Shown piece by piece: positions 50,108-58,432 of a stretch of DNA of 64,000 nucleotides (its first letter is position 1; the number at the start of each line of letters is the position of its first letter). The notes beneath the pieces were generated by a model, which worked only from the letters and a program-made list of their open reading frames with translations, ran no database searches and was not told the origin of the DNA. This DNA is from Myxococcus qinghaiensis (GTDB taxonomy: Bacteria > Myxococcota > Myxococcia > Myxococcales > Myxococcaceae), in NCBI RefSeq assembly GCF_024198215.1, contig NZ_JAKCFA010000001.1, forward strand, positions 434,001 through 498,000. The letters are read 5' to 3'. A program made the translations under genes and the position numbers.

Positions 50108-53100
50108 CTACTTGTCCAGCTCGTCCACCAGCGCGGTCCAGTCGTCGTCTTCCTTCACGCCGCCGACCGGGATTTGCATGAGCATGGTGCGGTCGGTGGG
50201 GTCCGACTCGTCGCCTCCCAGCGGAGCGGGGGCAGCGGGTGCGGGGGCGGCCTTCTTGGCCGCGGCGGCGGGCTTCGCGGCGGCCTTGGCGGCCTTCGCG
50301 GGAGCGGCCGGGGCAGGGGCCGCCGTGGCGGGGATGACCTGATTGAGCTGAGGCTTGGTCGCGAGCTCGTCGTCTTCAGGGGCCGGAGCGGCCTTGGCGG
50401 CCTTGGCGGCCACCGGGGCGGGCGTGGCGGGTGACTTGCTCTTGAAGCGGGCCAGCTCCAGCTCCGCGACCTTGAGCGCCTTGCTCTTCTCCTGCACGGA
50501 CTGCTGCAGACGCGTGACTTCCTGCGTCTTGATGGCCTCGCGGCGCTCCAGCTCCGCCTTCTGCTTGGCGCCCAGCTCCTCGATTTCGCGCAGCTGCCGC
50601 GCCTCCAGGTCCTTGCGCTCCTTCTGGGCGGTGGCCAGTCGGGCGGCGGCCTCGTTGGCCTTGCCCTCGGCGGCGGCGACCTTCGCGGCCAGGTCCTTCT
50701 CCGCGCGGGCCTTGGCGCCCTGGGCGTTCTCCAGCGCCAGCTCCAGGTCCTGCGCCTTCTTGGCGCGGGTGGCGAGCTGGGCCTGCATGTCCTTGGCCTT
50801 CGCGTCGGCGTCGGCGGCCTTCGCCTGGGCCTCCTGCGTGAGCTGCGCGACGCGCTGCTCGGCCTTGGCCAGCTTCGCCGCCAGCTCGTCGGAGGCGCGC
50901 TTCGCCTCGGCGCGCTCCTGCTGGGCCTGCTGGGCCTGCTGCTGGAGGCGGGCCTCGGACTGCTGGAGCTGCCCTGCGACGCCGTCGCGCTCCTGCGTCA
51001 GCTTCTGGTGCTGGACACCCGCCGCGCGCAGCTGCTCCTCGCGCTCGCCGAGCGTCTTCTTCGCCAGCTCGAACTGGTTGTTGAGCCCGGCCATCTGCTG
51101 GCCGAGTCCGTCCGCGTGGCGCTTGGCGTCGGCGGCCTGGGTCTGGAGCTTGGTCTCCATCGCCTTGAGCTGCTCGGTGCGGGTGGCGACCTCGCGGTTG
51201 AGCACCTCGGCCTGACGCATCTTCTCCTGCGTCACCTGGGTGAGCTTGCGCAGCGTGTCCGACAGCTCCTTGCCCTTGGTGGCCAGGTCGTTCTGGAGCA
51301 GCTCCTCGCGGCGCTGGGACTCCTCGGTGAGCGCGTCCAGCCGCTCCTTGAGGTTCGCCCGCGTGTCCTCCACCTGCGCGAGCTGCGAGGACAGCTGGGT
51401 GACTTCCGCCACCCGGGCGCCCAGCTCGTGCTTGGTGATGGTGAGCTGTTCGCCCAGCTCCTCCACCTGGTTGCGCGTGTCGTTGAGGTCCGCCTCCAGC
51501 GCGGCCTGGGTGCTGGCGGCCTGCTGACGGCTGGTGGAGTGGGCCTGCTGCTCGCGCGACAGGGCGTCGCTCGTCGCGGCGAGCTGCCCCTGCACCTGCT
51601 CCAGCGACTGGCTGGTGGCCTCCAGCTCCGAGCGCAGCCCGTCGCGCTCACCCGTGAGCGCTTCAATCGTCGCGCTCGTCTCGGCGGCGAGCTTCTCGTG
51701 CGCGGCCCGCTCCGCCTCGTAGCTGCCCAGCGTCTCCGCGAGCTCTCCGCGCAGGTTTCCAATCTGGCCGGTGAGCAGCTGCTCCAGGGAGTCCTTGGCC
51801 TCGCCCAGGGCCTGCAGCTCGGCGATGCGCTGATCCCGCTCGCCCGTCGTCCTGGCCAGCGCGGCCTGCGTCGTCTGCAGTGCCTCGTGCGTCTCGTCCA
51901 GCTCGACCTTGAGGCCGTCGCGCTGCGCGGTGGTGGTGCCCAGCGCGTCGCGCGTCTCCTCCAGCGTGTTCTGCGTCTGGGTGAGCGTCTGGCTGGTGGC
52001 CTCCAGCTCGCCGCGCGTCTCGGCCAGCGTGCCCTCGGTCTGGGCCAGCGTGCCTTGCGTGTCCGCGAGCTGCTGCTCGGTGCGCGACAGCGTGTCCTGC
52101 GTCTGCGCCAGCGTCTGGCCGGTGGCCTCCAGCTCGCCGCGCGTCGTCGACAGTGCCTCTTCCGTCTGGACCAGCCGCGTCTGCGTCTCGCTCAGCGACT
52201 GGCTGGTGGCCTCCAGCTCGCCCCGCGTCTCGGAGAGCGACTGCTCCGTGCTCGACAGGGTGTTCTGCGTGTCCGCGAGCTGCTGCTCGGTGCGGGCCAG
52301 CGTGTCCTGCGTCTGCGAGAGCGTCTGGCTGGTGGCTTCCAGGTCTCCCGTCAGCTCGGAGATGCGCTGGTCCCTCGCCGCGACGTCGCCCTGGAGTCCC
52401 TCGATGGTGGACTCGCGCTGGGCGACGGTGTCCTCCAGCGACGCCACGCGAGCCTGGAGCTGCTCGCCGATGCGCTGCGACTCCTCCAACTGAGAGGTAA
52501 GGGCCTGAATCTGGCCGGTGAGGTCGGCCTCCTGCTCGGCCTTCGCCGCGCGCACGTCCTCGAGCTGCCGGGTGAGGTCCTCCTCCAGCGCGTCCTTGGC
52601 GATTTGAAGCGCCTCGAGACGGCCGGTGAGGTCCTCTTCCAGCGCGTTCTTCGCGTCGGTGAGCGCCTGGAGTTCGCCGGACAGCTCGGCTTCGCGGTCG
52701 GCCAGGTGCGCCTTGATGGCTTCGACCTCGCCCTCCAGCTCGCCGATGCGCTCCAGCTGCTGCTGGATGCTGGAGTTGAGGTCCGCCTCGGTGCGCTCAT
52801 TGCGCTCGATGGCCTCCGCCAGCTCGCGGTCCAGGGAGGAGATCTTCGCGTCGCGGTCATCGACGCGCTGATTGAGCTCCGTCTCCAGCGCGTCCTTGTC
52901 CATCCGGAGCTGCTCGCGCTCGCTCGTGGTGCGCGCGAGGTCGGCCTCCAGGTCCGCCACCTGCTGGCTGAGTCGCGCCTCCAGCGAGTCGCGCTCCGCG
53001 TTCAGCCGGATGATCTCCGCGTCGCCCCGGGCGCCGTGCTCCTCGGCGGCGGCGGCACGGGTCTCCAGGCCGCGGACGGTGCTGTCGCGCTCCTGCTCCG

Positions 53101-54349
53101 TCTGCTGCAGCCGCTCCTGGAGGGCCTGAATCTCTCCGTCCAGCTCGGCGTAGCGCTGATCCCGCTCGCTGACGGTACGGCCCAGCTCCGACTCGAAGTC
53201 GTCGCCGCGCTTGCCCAACTGGGCGATCTCCGCCTCGTTCGCGCGGACGGTGTCCTGGAGCTTCTGCTCCTTGACCTCGAACTCCAGCGTGACGACGTTG
53301 TGGAGCTTCTCGAGCTTGTCGTACTCGGCTCGCAGGTGCTCCAGGTCGGTGCCACGCCGCGCGATTTCGTCCTCGCGGTTGTGGACCTCCTTGCGGAGCA
53401 CGTTGATGTCCTTCTCCTTGGAGGCGACGACCTCGATGAGGTCCTTCTCCGAGGAGAACTTCTGCAGCAGCAGGTCGTCGACGGTGGCGCCGTGCTCGCG
53501 TTCCTTCTGGAGCATGGCTTGCTGCGCTTCATTGAAGCGGCGCAGCAGGTCGTCCACCTGCATCTTGAGGCCTTGCAGCTCCACGTCCTTCTCGTGGAGC
53601 CGGTCCTCGCCGGACAGGAGCTCGCGCTCGCGCACGCTCCAGATTTCGGAGAGGCGGGCGAGCTGGGCCTCGCGCGTCTTCAGCTCGTCGCGGAGGATCT
53701 GGATCTTCCCCTCCGGCGTGCCCATCAGCTCACGGCGAGGAGGCGGGCGCTTGAGCTGTCGCGACTCCGCGAGCAGCTCCGCCTTGCGGTCGGCGATGGA
53801 CTGGAACGCGCGGTCGAGGAACGCGCGGTCCTCTTCCGTCATCGCGCTGCGTCGTTCGCGCTTGGGGAGCTTGGGCGGGCCGCCGGGGCTGGTGCGGATG
53901 GCCGGCATGGGAGGCGGGGCCTCGCGCGGATTGCCGGAGAGGGCGGCGTCGAGGTCGGCGTCGGATTCCTCCGTACCCGGTGGGACGATGCCCGTGCTCA
54001 GCGAGGCGAGCTCTCCCATCTCGAAGGGGATGACGAGGTAGCCGTCCGCGGCTCCCGGCGTCTGCCGGTGCTGCGTCAGGCCTTCCACTCCCGTGTCGGA
54101 GGACAAGAGCAGGACCTTGAGGTTCTGGCCCCACTTGCCCTTCTTGATCTGCCCGCACAGCGTGAACCCGGATTGATCTGGCAGCTCGGCTCGGAGGACG
54201 ACGAGATCCGGCCGGCGTTTCTCCAGCTCGCGCTGCGCATCCGTGGCAGTCGCCGCCATGGCGGTCTGGTAACCCGCGCTCTTGAGCACGGTCGCCATGC
54301 TGAGGGCGAAGTCGTTTTGGCTTTCAACGATGAGGACGCGGCGCTCCAT
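50108..54349 (-). CDS. aglZ: Gliding-motility protein AglZ (pseudo-receiver + coiled coil)
   Basis: A 1413-residue protein matching the size and layout of Myxococcus AglZ, which binds the polarity GTPase MglA and acts at the focal adhesions of adventurous motility. Residues 1-120 are a receiver fold (MERRVLIVESQNDFALSMAT), but the phospho-acceptor Asp is R53 (VVLRAELPD), so it is a pseudo-receiver. A Pro-rich linker (120-170) follows, then an almost unbroken coiled coil of about 1100 residues from about 210 to 1320, with a repeat array (see the entry at 51950). The tail is Ala/Lys/Pro rich (histone H1-like) and ends in an acidic DDDWTALVDELDK. It is monocistronic. Confidence 0.92.
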   Translation of the reverse strand: MERRVLIVESQNDFALSMATVLKSAGYQTAMAATATDAQRELEKRRPDLVVLRAELPDQSGFTLCGQIKKGKWGQNLKVLLLSSDTGVEGLTQHRQTPGAADGYLVIPFEMGELASLSTGIVPPGTEESDADLDAALSGNPREAPPPMPAIRTSPGGPPKLPKRERRSAMTEEDRAFLDRAFQSIADRKAELLAESRQLKRPPPRRELMGTPEGKIQILRDELKTREAQLARLSEIWSVRERELLSGEDRLHEKDVELQGLKMQVDDLLRRFNEAQQAMLQKEREHGATVDDLLLQKFSSEKDLIEVVASKEKDINVLRKEVHNREDEIARRGTDLEHLRAEYDKLEKLHNVVTLEFEVKEQKLQDTVRANEAEIAQLGKRGDDFESELGRTVSERDQRYAELDGEIQALQERLQQTEQERDSTVRGLETRAAAAEEHGARGDAEIIRLNAERDSLEARLSQQVADLEADLARTTSEREQLRMDKDALETELNQRVDDRDAKISSLDRELAEAIERNERTEADLNSSIQQQLERIGELEGEVEAIKAHLADREAELSGELQALTDAKNALEEDLTGRLEALQIAKDALEEDLTRQLEDVRAAKAEQEADLTGQIQALTSQLEESQRIGEQLQARVASLEDTVAQRESTIEGLQGDVAARDQRISELTGDLEATSQTLSQTQDTLARTEQQLADTQNTLSSTEQSLSETRGELEATSQSLSETQTRLVQTEEALSTTRGELEATGQTLAQTQDTLSRTEQQLADTQGTLAQTEGTLAETRGELEATSQTLTQTQNTLEETRDALGTTTAQRDGLKVELDETHEALQTTQAALARTTGERDQRIAELQALGEAKDSLEQLLTGQIGNLRGELAETLGSYEAERAAHEKLAAETSATIEALTGERDGLRSELEATSQSLEQVQGQLAATSDALSREQQAHSTSRQQAASTQAALEADLNDTRNQVEELGEQLTITKHELGARVAEVTQLSSQLAQVEDTRANLKERLDALTEESQRREELLQNDLATKGKELSDTLRKLTQVTQEKMRQAEVLNREVATRTEQLKAMETKLQTQAADAKRHADGLGQQMAGLNNQFELAKKTLGEREEQLRAAGVQHQKLTQERDGVAGQLQQSEARLQQQAQQAQQERAEAKRASDELAAKLAKAEQRVAQLTQEAQAKAADADAKAKDMQAQLATRAKKAQDLELALENAQGAKARAEKDLAAKVAAAEGKANEAAARLATAQKERKDLEARQLREIEELGAKQKAELERREAIKTQEVTRLQQSVQEKSKALKVAELELARFKSKSPATPAPVAAKAAKAAPAPEDDELATKPQLNQVIPATAAPAPAAPAKAAKAAAKPAAAAKKAAPAPAAPAPLGGDESDPTDRTMLMQIPVGGVKEDDDWTALVDELDK
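51950..52345 (-). repeat. Coding repeats in the AglZ coiled coil
   Basis: The segment (about residues 668-800) consists of units of 42, 28 and 42 residues, all multiples of 14 (two heptads), each opening with ELEATSQ-like and using D/E-T-R-x-x-x-L blocks such as RTEQQLADTQ. DNA similarity between units is high. Copy number changes would keep the heptad phase. Confidence 0.7.
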
Positions 54350-54448
54350 GAAGCCCTTCCACCCGCAAAAAGTGCAGTGAAAACCGCCACATCCTACTGG
54401 CCGGGCCCAAGGCTTGGAAAGTTTCCGGAGGGCGCTCGGTTGGCTGCT

Positions 54449-57400
54449 TCACGAGCCCTTGCCGCGAACGGTGCCTTGTGCACGGGGCGCGGGGGGCAAC
54501 CTGGACGGATCCGTGTCGTCATCCCGCCCTGGGAAGGTGGTGGGGGGCGTGTGACGGGCGAACCGAGTGCCTTCGGGTGGACAGTACCCGTGGGCGAGCT
54601 GGGCGAACCAGGGGTTGAGCGTCGAGGAGAGCGGCTCGGGGGCGGGGCCGTCTTCTTCGGGCGTCTCCTCGGGGAGGGCCTCGTCGGGCTCGGCCTCCTG
54701 GAGGTCGTCCTCGTCTTCGATCAGCTGGGCGGCGCTGCTGACGGAGACCTCGGCCTCCTCGACCTCGTCGCTGCTGATTTCGTCGGGCTCGTGATCATCG
54801 AGGTGTGGGCGGGAGTGGGACGGAGTGGGGCCTCCCTCATCACCGTCCTCAATGGCCTGGGCCTCGTCCTCGGAGATCTCCTCGGGCTCGTCCTCGGGGT
54901 CGGAGGATTTCAGGGAGGGGCGGGCGGCGGCGCCTTCAATGGGTTCCAGCCGGGGCGGTCCGTCCACGGACATCAGCCGAGGTGGACGCTGGCGAGGGGG
55001 GACGGGAGGCGGAGCGCTGGCGCGAGGGGGCAGTGCTGGCGGGCGATCAGCCTCGTTCGAGCCGCCAGAGCGGAGCAGCTGTGAGCCGCGCTCCGTGTCC
55101 TGCGGGTGGTCTCCGAGGGCCGGACGCTCCGTGCCGGTGAGGACGGGGCCGGGGGTCAGGACGGGAGGCGGACGCTCCGGGTCGGAGGCGCTTCCACGGG
55201 CCGAGGCGGCGCGGCCGGGCTCGGTGGGCGGGGTGGGGCGAACCAGAGGAGGGAGCCGATCCGTGTCCGAGGTCCCTCGCGGACGTTCGGGCTCGACGAC
55301 TCCCGAGGGGCGTGGCGTGCGGCGCTCGGGGTCGGTGGCTCGCGGGGGAAGCTCGGGGACGGCGGTGCGGCCCGACGGGCGCTCGGGGTCGGTGGTCGTG
55401 CTCGTGTGAGCCGAAGCGCGCTCCGGGTCGACCACGGAAGACGTCCGACCCGAGGGACGCTCGGGTTCGGGAACGGGCGTGCCGCGCGTCGAGGGGCGCT
55501 CCGAATCGACGTGTGAACCCGTGCGCGTCGAGGGACGTTCCGGCTCGGGGACCGGAGTGCCGCGCACTGACGGACGCTCTGAATCGGTAGAGGAACTCGT
55601 GCGAGTCGAAGGGCGTTCCGGCTCGGGGACCGGAGTGCCGCGCACTGACGGACGCTCTGAATCGGTAGAGGAACTCGTGCGGGCCGAGGGGCGTTCGGGT
55701 TCGGGGACTGGCGCGCCGCGAACTGACGGACGCTCTGAGTCGGTAGAGGAACCCGCGCGCCCCGTGGAGCGGTCAGCGTCGGAGACCGATTGAGTGCGTC
55801 CCGACGGGCGATCCGTGCCTCGTTCTGAATCGAGGGACTGTGTCCCCTTCGTCGGCGTGGTGAGGGACGACAGCCGACGGGACGGCGTCTCGACTCGCGA
55901 AGCGGTGTTGCGACTGGCGAGCACGGAGCGCGCCGGGATGATCGGCGTCGGCGCGGGCGCCTCGTCTTCGTGCCTCGCCGCGATTGGGCTGCGGACGATG
56001 GGCGTAGGTGAAGGCGGCTCGTCCCGCTGAAGCGGCGCGGGTGCTCGAACAATGGGCGTCGGCGAAGGAGGCTCGTCGAACGGAAGCGGCGCAGGCGACC
56101 GGACGATGGGCGTGGGCGAGAACGGCTCTTCACGAGGAGGCGACGCCGGTGTCCGAACAATGGGCGTGGGCGGGAACGGCTCTTCACGAGGAAGCGGCGC
56201 GGGCGCCCGGACGATGGGCGTCGGCGAAGGAGTCTCTTCACGAGGAAGCGGCGCAGGTGCCCGGACGATGGGCGTGGGCGAGAACGGCTCTTCGCGAGGA
56301 AGCGGCGCGGGTGCCCGGACAATGGGCGTCGGCGAAGGCGGCTCTTCGATCGGAAGCGGCGCGGGGGCCCTTTCGACTGACGTAGACGAAGGAGCCTCAT
56401 CGACTCCCAGCGCTGCCGGTGCGCGCACGACAGGCGTGGGCGACGGCGATTCCCCTGTGCGTTCGCTCTCCTCCGAAGGCGAGCTTGACTCAGCACGCAC
56501 CCGAGATTCGTCAGAGGACTTCGAGGATTGAGGCTCCACCGGCGTCGGGCCAGGGGGCGCATCTTCCAGAAGCGGTGTCGCGGACTTGCTGGACGCCTCG
56601 TCCTGTGGGCGCTGCTCCTCGCGGGCCTCCACCGGATCCGCGGAAGGCTTCTCGTCGGATCCCTCCACCTCGGACGACACCGCGCGGGTGGGCGTGACAG
56701 GCGTCGGGTCCGAGGTCATCGCCGTGTTGACGAGCGGCGTCGGCTCGGAAGTCGAGGGCGTCGCTGCTCCATTCGACGCGGAGGACTCCGTGCTCGACGT
56801 CGTCACGGTGGGCAGGGCTGCTCGCTCGCGCAGAGGCAGGCCCATCACGACGGGCGGTTCGATGGGACGTGCGTCCGGCTCCGTCTTGATGAGCCGCGTA
56901 TCGAACCCATCCTCCAGCACCATCCCCATCACCACGGGCGGCTCGTCGCTGGGGGCGTCGTCCGACGGCGGCTCGGTGTTCTGCGCGACGGGCTCCCGTT
57001 TCTCCGGCTGGGGAATCCTCACCCGTCCGCTGTCCGGAGGCAGCAGCGTCGCGAGCCGGCTGGTCGGCGTCCCCGTCACCATCGTCGCCGCGGGGAGATC
57101 ATCCTCGCTCGTGCTCGTCACCGGACCCGTGCGCTTCTCCAGCAGCGAGTCGTAGAGGTCCAGCAGCTGACCTCGGATGACGCCGGCATCGAGCGCGGCC
57201 TCGGCATGCTCACGGGCCCGATTGCCCATCTCGACGCGACGCGGAATGTCACGCGCCAGCTCGATGATGCGGTCGGCCATGGCCCGGCTGTCACCCGCCG
57301 GGAAGAAGAGGGCGGTGTCTTGCGGAATCAGCTCCCGGCAGACAGGGAGGTCGGCGGCGATGACGGGGCGGCCCGCGGCGCAGTACTCGGACACCTTCGC

Positions 57401-58378
57401 CAGGGGACCCCCCTGGAGCCGGTTGCGCTCCACATCGTCGAGCGCGAGCACGCCCACGTCCGCGAGCGCGAGCACCTTGGCCACGTCGTCATGGTGCACG
57501 GGCGGCTGGAACTCCACCCGGTCCTTCAGCCCCAGCTCCTTCACGAGCTCGTCCAGATGGGGCTGCCAGTCCGGGTGCTGCGCCCCCACCAGGGTGAGGC
57601 GCACCTCGACCTGCTGTGCCGCCAGCGCGACCGCACGCAGCAGCGTCGGCAGGCCCTGCCAGCCCACGTGGCTGCCCAGGTACATCAACCGCAGGGGCTC
57701 GCCATCCGGCGCACCCAGCGCGTCGGGGACGTAGGGCGCCAGGTCCACCGGCGCGCGGACGACCCGGATGAGCTCCTCGCTCGCGCCGAGCGACTGGATG
57801 TACGAGCGCGTCGTCTGGGAGCCCGTGACGATGAGGTCCGCGTTCATCAGGCAGAACAGCTCCTGCCTGCGGACCTTCGAAAGGAAGCGCCGGTCGCCCT
57901 CCGTCTGAGGATGCGTGTAGCGCAGCTCCTGCGAGGGGAACGTCTGCGCCTCATAGATGAGGCGGTAGCCGTAGTCCCCCTTCAGCTCGCACAGCGCATA
58001 GCCACCGAAGGGGTCCGTGAAGTGGCAGAGCGCGTAGTCCTCGCTCTCGAGCTGACGGCGCACGGCCCGCTCGAACGCCTGGATTCGCGAGGCAAGGTCT
58101 CCCGAGCCTACTGGGACGCGCAGCAGCCGAGCACCCTGGTACTTCTCGATATGGGAGTGGTCGGGCGTCTTCGCCGACAGCACCACCACGGAGAAGCGAT
58201 CCGGTAACGCCTTGAGGTACTCGGTCAAACGACGTGACGAGCCGGAAGGGCCGGGGATGACGTCGAAGCTGCACAGGAGCAGTCTGGGCAGGTCGCTCAA
58301 AGCGGGGGCAGAATACCCAGGTGCATCCTGGGTGTCATCGGGTGAGGTGGTGGGGAGGGGGTCGGGCGACGAACACAA
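54449..58378 (-). CDS. GT4-type glycosyltransferase with long repeat-rich C-terminal region
   Basis: About 1309 residues. Residues 30-415 are a GT-B glycosyltransferase: donor-side loops PGPSGSSRRLTEYL, YLGSHVGWQGLPTLL, and the UDP/ADP-sugar motif region LAKVSEYCAAGRPVI. Residues 420-720 are Pro/Thr/Ser-rich; 720-900 hold tandem 18-residue units (SPTPIVRAPAPLPREEP) and 910-1060 hold 26-residue units (SERPSVRGTPVPEPERP). An acidic stretch and a distinct last part (LNPWFAQLAHGYCPPEG) follow. The first codon is probably TTG at 58378; no ATG lies near, so the start is uncertain. It is divergent from the DUF4912 gene and close to the GH57 branching enzyme, so a role in alpha-glucan synthesis fits. 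Confidence 0.83.
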   Translation of the reverse strand: MCSSPDPLPTTSPDDTQDAPGYSAPALSDLPRLLLCSFDVIPGPSGSSRRLTEYLKALPDRFSVVVLSAKTPDHSHIEKYQGARLLRVPVGSGDLASRIQAFERAVRRQLESEDYALCHFTDPFGGYALCELKGDYGYRLIYEAQTFPSQELRYTHPQTEGDRRFLSKVRRQELFCLMNADLIVTGSQTTRSYIQSLGASEELIRVVRAPVDLAPYVPDALGAPDGEPLRLMYLGSHVGWQGLPTLLRAVALAAQQVEVRLTLVGAQHPDWQPHLDELVKELGLKDRVEFQPPVHHDDVAKVLALADVGVLALDDVERNRLQGGPLAKVSEYCAAGRPVIAADLPVCRELIPQDTALFFPAGDSRAMADRIIELARDIPRRVEMGNRAREHAEAALDAGVIRGQLLDLYDSLLEKRTGPVTSTSEDDLPAATMVTGTPTSRLATLLPPDSGRVRIPQPEKREPVAQNTEPPSDDAPSDEPPVVMGMVLEDGFDTRLIKTEPDARPIEPPVVMGLPLRERAALPTVTTSSTESSASNGAATPSTSEPTPLVNTAMTSDPTPVTPTRAVSSEVEGSDEKPSADPVEAREEQRPQDEASSKSATPLLEDAPPGPTPVEPQSSKSSDESRVRAESSSPSEESERTGESPSPTPVVRAPAALGVDEAPSSTSVERAPAPLPIEEPPSPTPIVRAPAPLPREEPFSPTPIVRAPAPLPREETPSPTPIVRAPAPLPREEPFPPTPIVRTPASPPREEPFSPTPIVRSPAPLPFDEPPSPTPIVRAPAPLQRDEPPSPTPIVRSPIAARHEDEAPAPTPIIPARSVLASRNTASRVETPSRRLSSLTTPTKGTQSLDSERGTDRPSGRTQSVSDADRSTGRAGSSTDSERPSVRGAPVPEPERPSARTSSSTDSERPSVRGTPVPEPERPSTRTSSSTDSERPSVRGTPVPEPERPSTRTGSHVDSERPSTRGTPVPEPERPSGRTSSVVDPERASAHTSTTTDPERPSGRTAVPELPPRATDPERRTPRPSGVVEPERPRGTSDTDRLPPLVRPTPPTEPGRAASARGSASDPERPPPVLTPGPVLTGTERPALGDHPQDTERGSQLLRSGGSNEADRPPALPPRASAPPPVPPRQRPPRLMSVDGPPRLEPIEGAAARPSLKSSDPEDEPEEISEDEAQAIEDGDEGGPTPSHSRPHLDDHEPDEISSDEVEEAEVSVSSAAQLIEDEDDLQEAEPDEALPEETPEEDGPAPEPLSSTLNPWFAQLAHGYCPPEGTRFARHTPPTTFPGRDDDTDPSRLPPAPRAQGTVRGKGS
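55460..55790 (-). repeat. 78-base tandem repeats inside the glycosyltransferase gene
   Basis: About four 26-codon units. The copies starting at 55538 and 55616 are identical over more than 60 bases; flanking copies are degenerate. Protein unit: S-E-R-P-S-V-R-G-T-P-V-P-E-P-E-R-P-S-T-R with a short Ser/Asp end. Confidence 0.8.
55955..56450 (-). repeat. 54-base tandem repeats inside the glycosyltransferase gene
   Basis: About nine 18-codon units of the type SPTPIVRAPAPLPREEP, most complete between 56000 and 56400. Each carries two or three prolines per half and an acidic pair, predicted to form an extended, flexible segment. Confidence 0.8.
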
Positions 58379-58392
58379 GCAATGCTGGCACG

Positions 58393-58421
58393 TTGACCCA
58401 CCACGGCCGGCGACCTAAAGG
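58393..58421 (+). promoter_or_regulatory. Possible promoter of the DUF4912 gene
   Basis: TTGACC (58393-58398), 17 bases, TAAAGG (58416-58421). The transcript would start only about 5 bases before the ATG at 58433, so the message would be nearly leaderless. The whole divergent gap is 54 bases. Confidence 0.3.
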
Positions 58422-58432
58422 CGACCTTGCCC

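Noticed and set aside
51008..55084. 1358-codon open frame on the plus strand opposite aglZ
   Set aside because: Shadow of the coiled-coil gene; no domain, biased Leu/Arg/Gly content and it runs across the aglZ start into the next gene.
55460..56450. CRISPR-like appearance of regularly spaced repeats
   Set aside because: Units are contiguous, lack unique spacers, keep the reading frame of the glycosyltransferase and are not palindromic.
58385..58398. Sigma-54 type promoter (TGGCAC element) before the DUF4912 gene
   Set aside because: TGGCAC is present, but no TTGC element lies at the required distance downstream.
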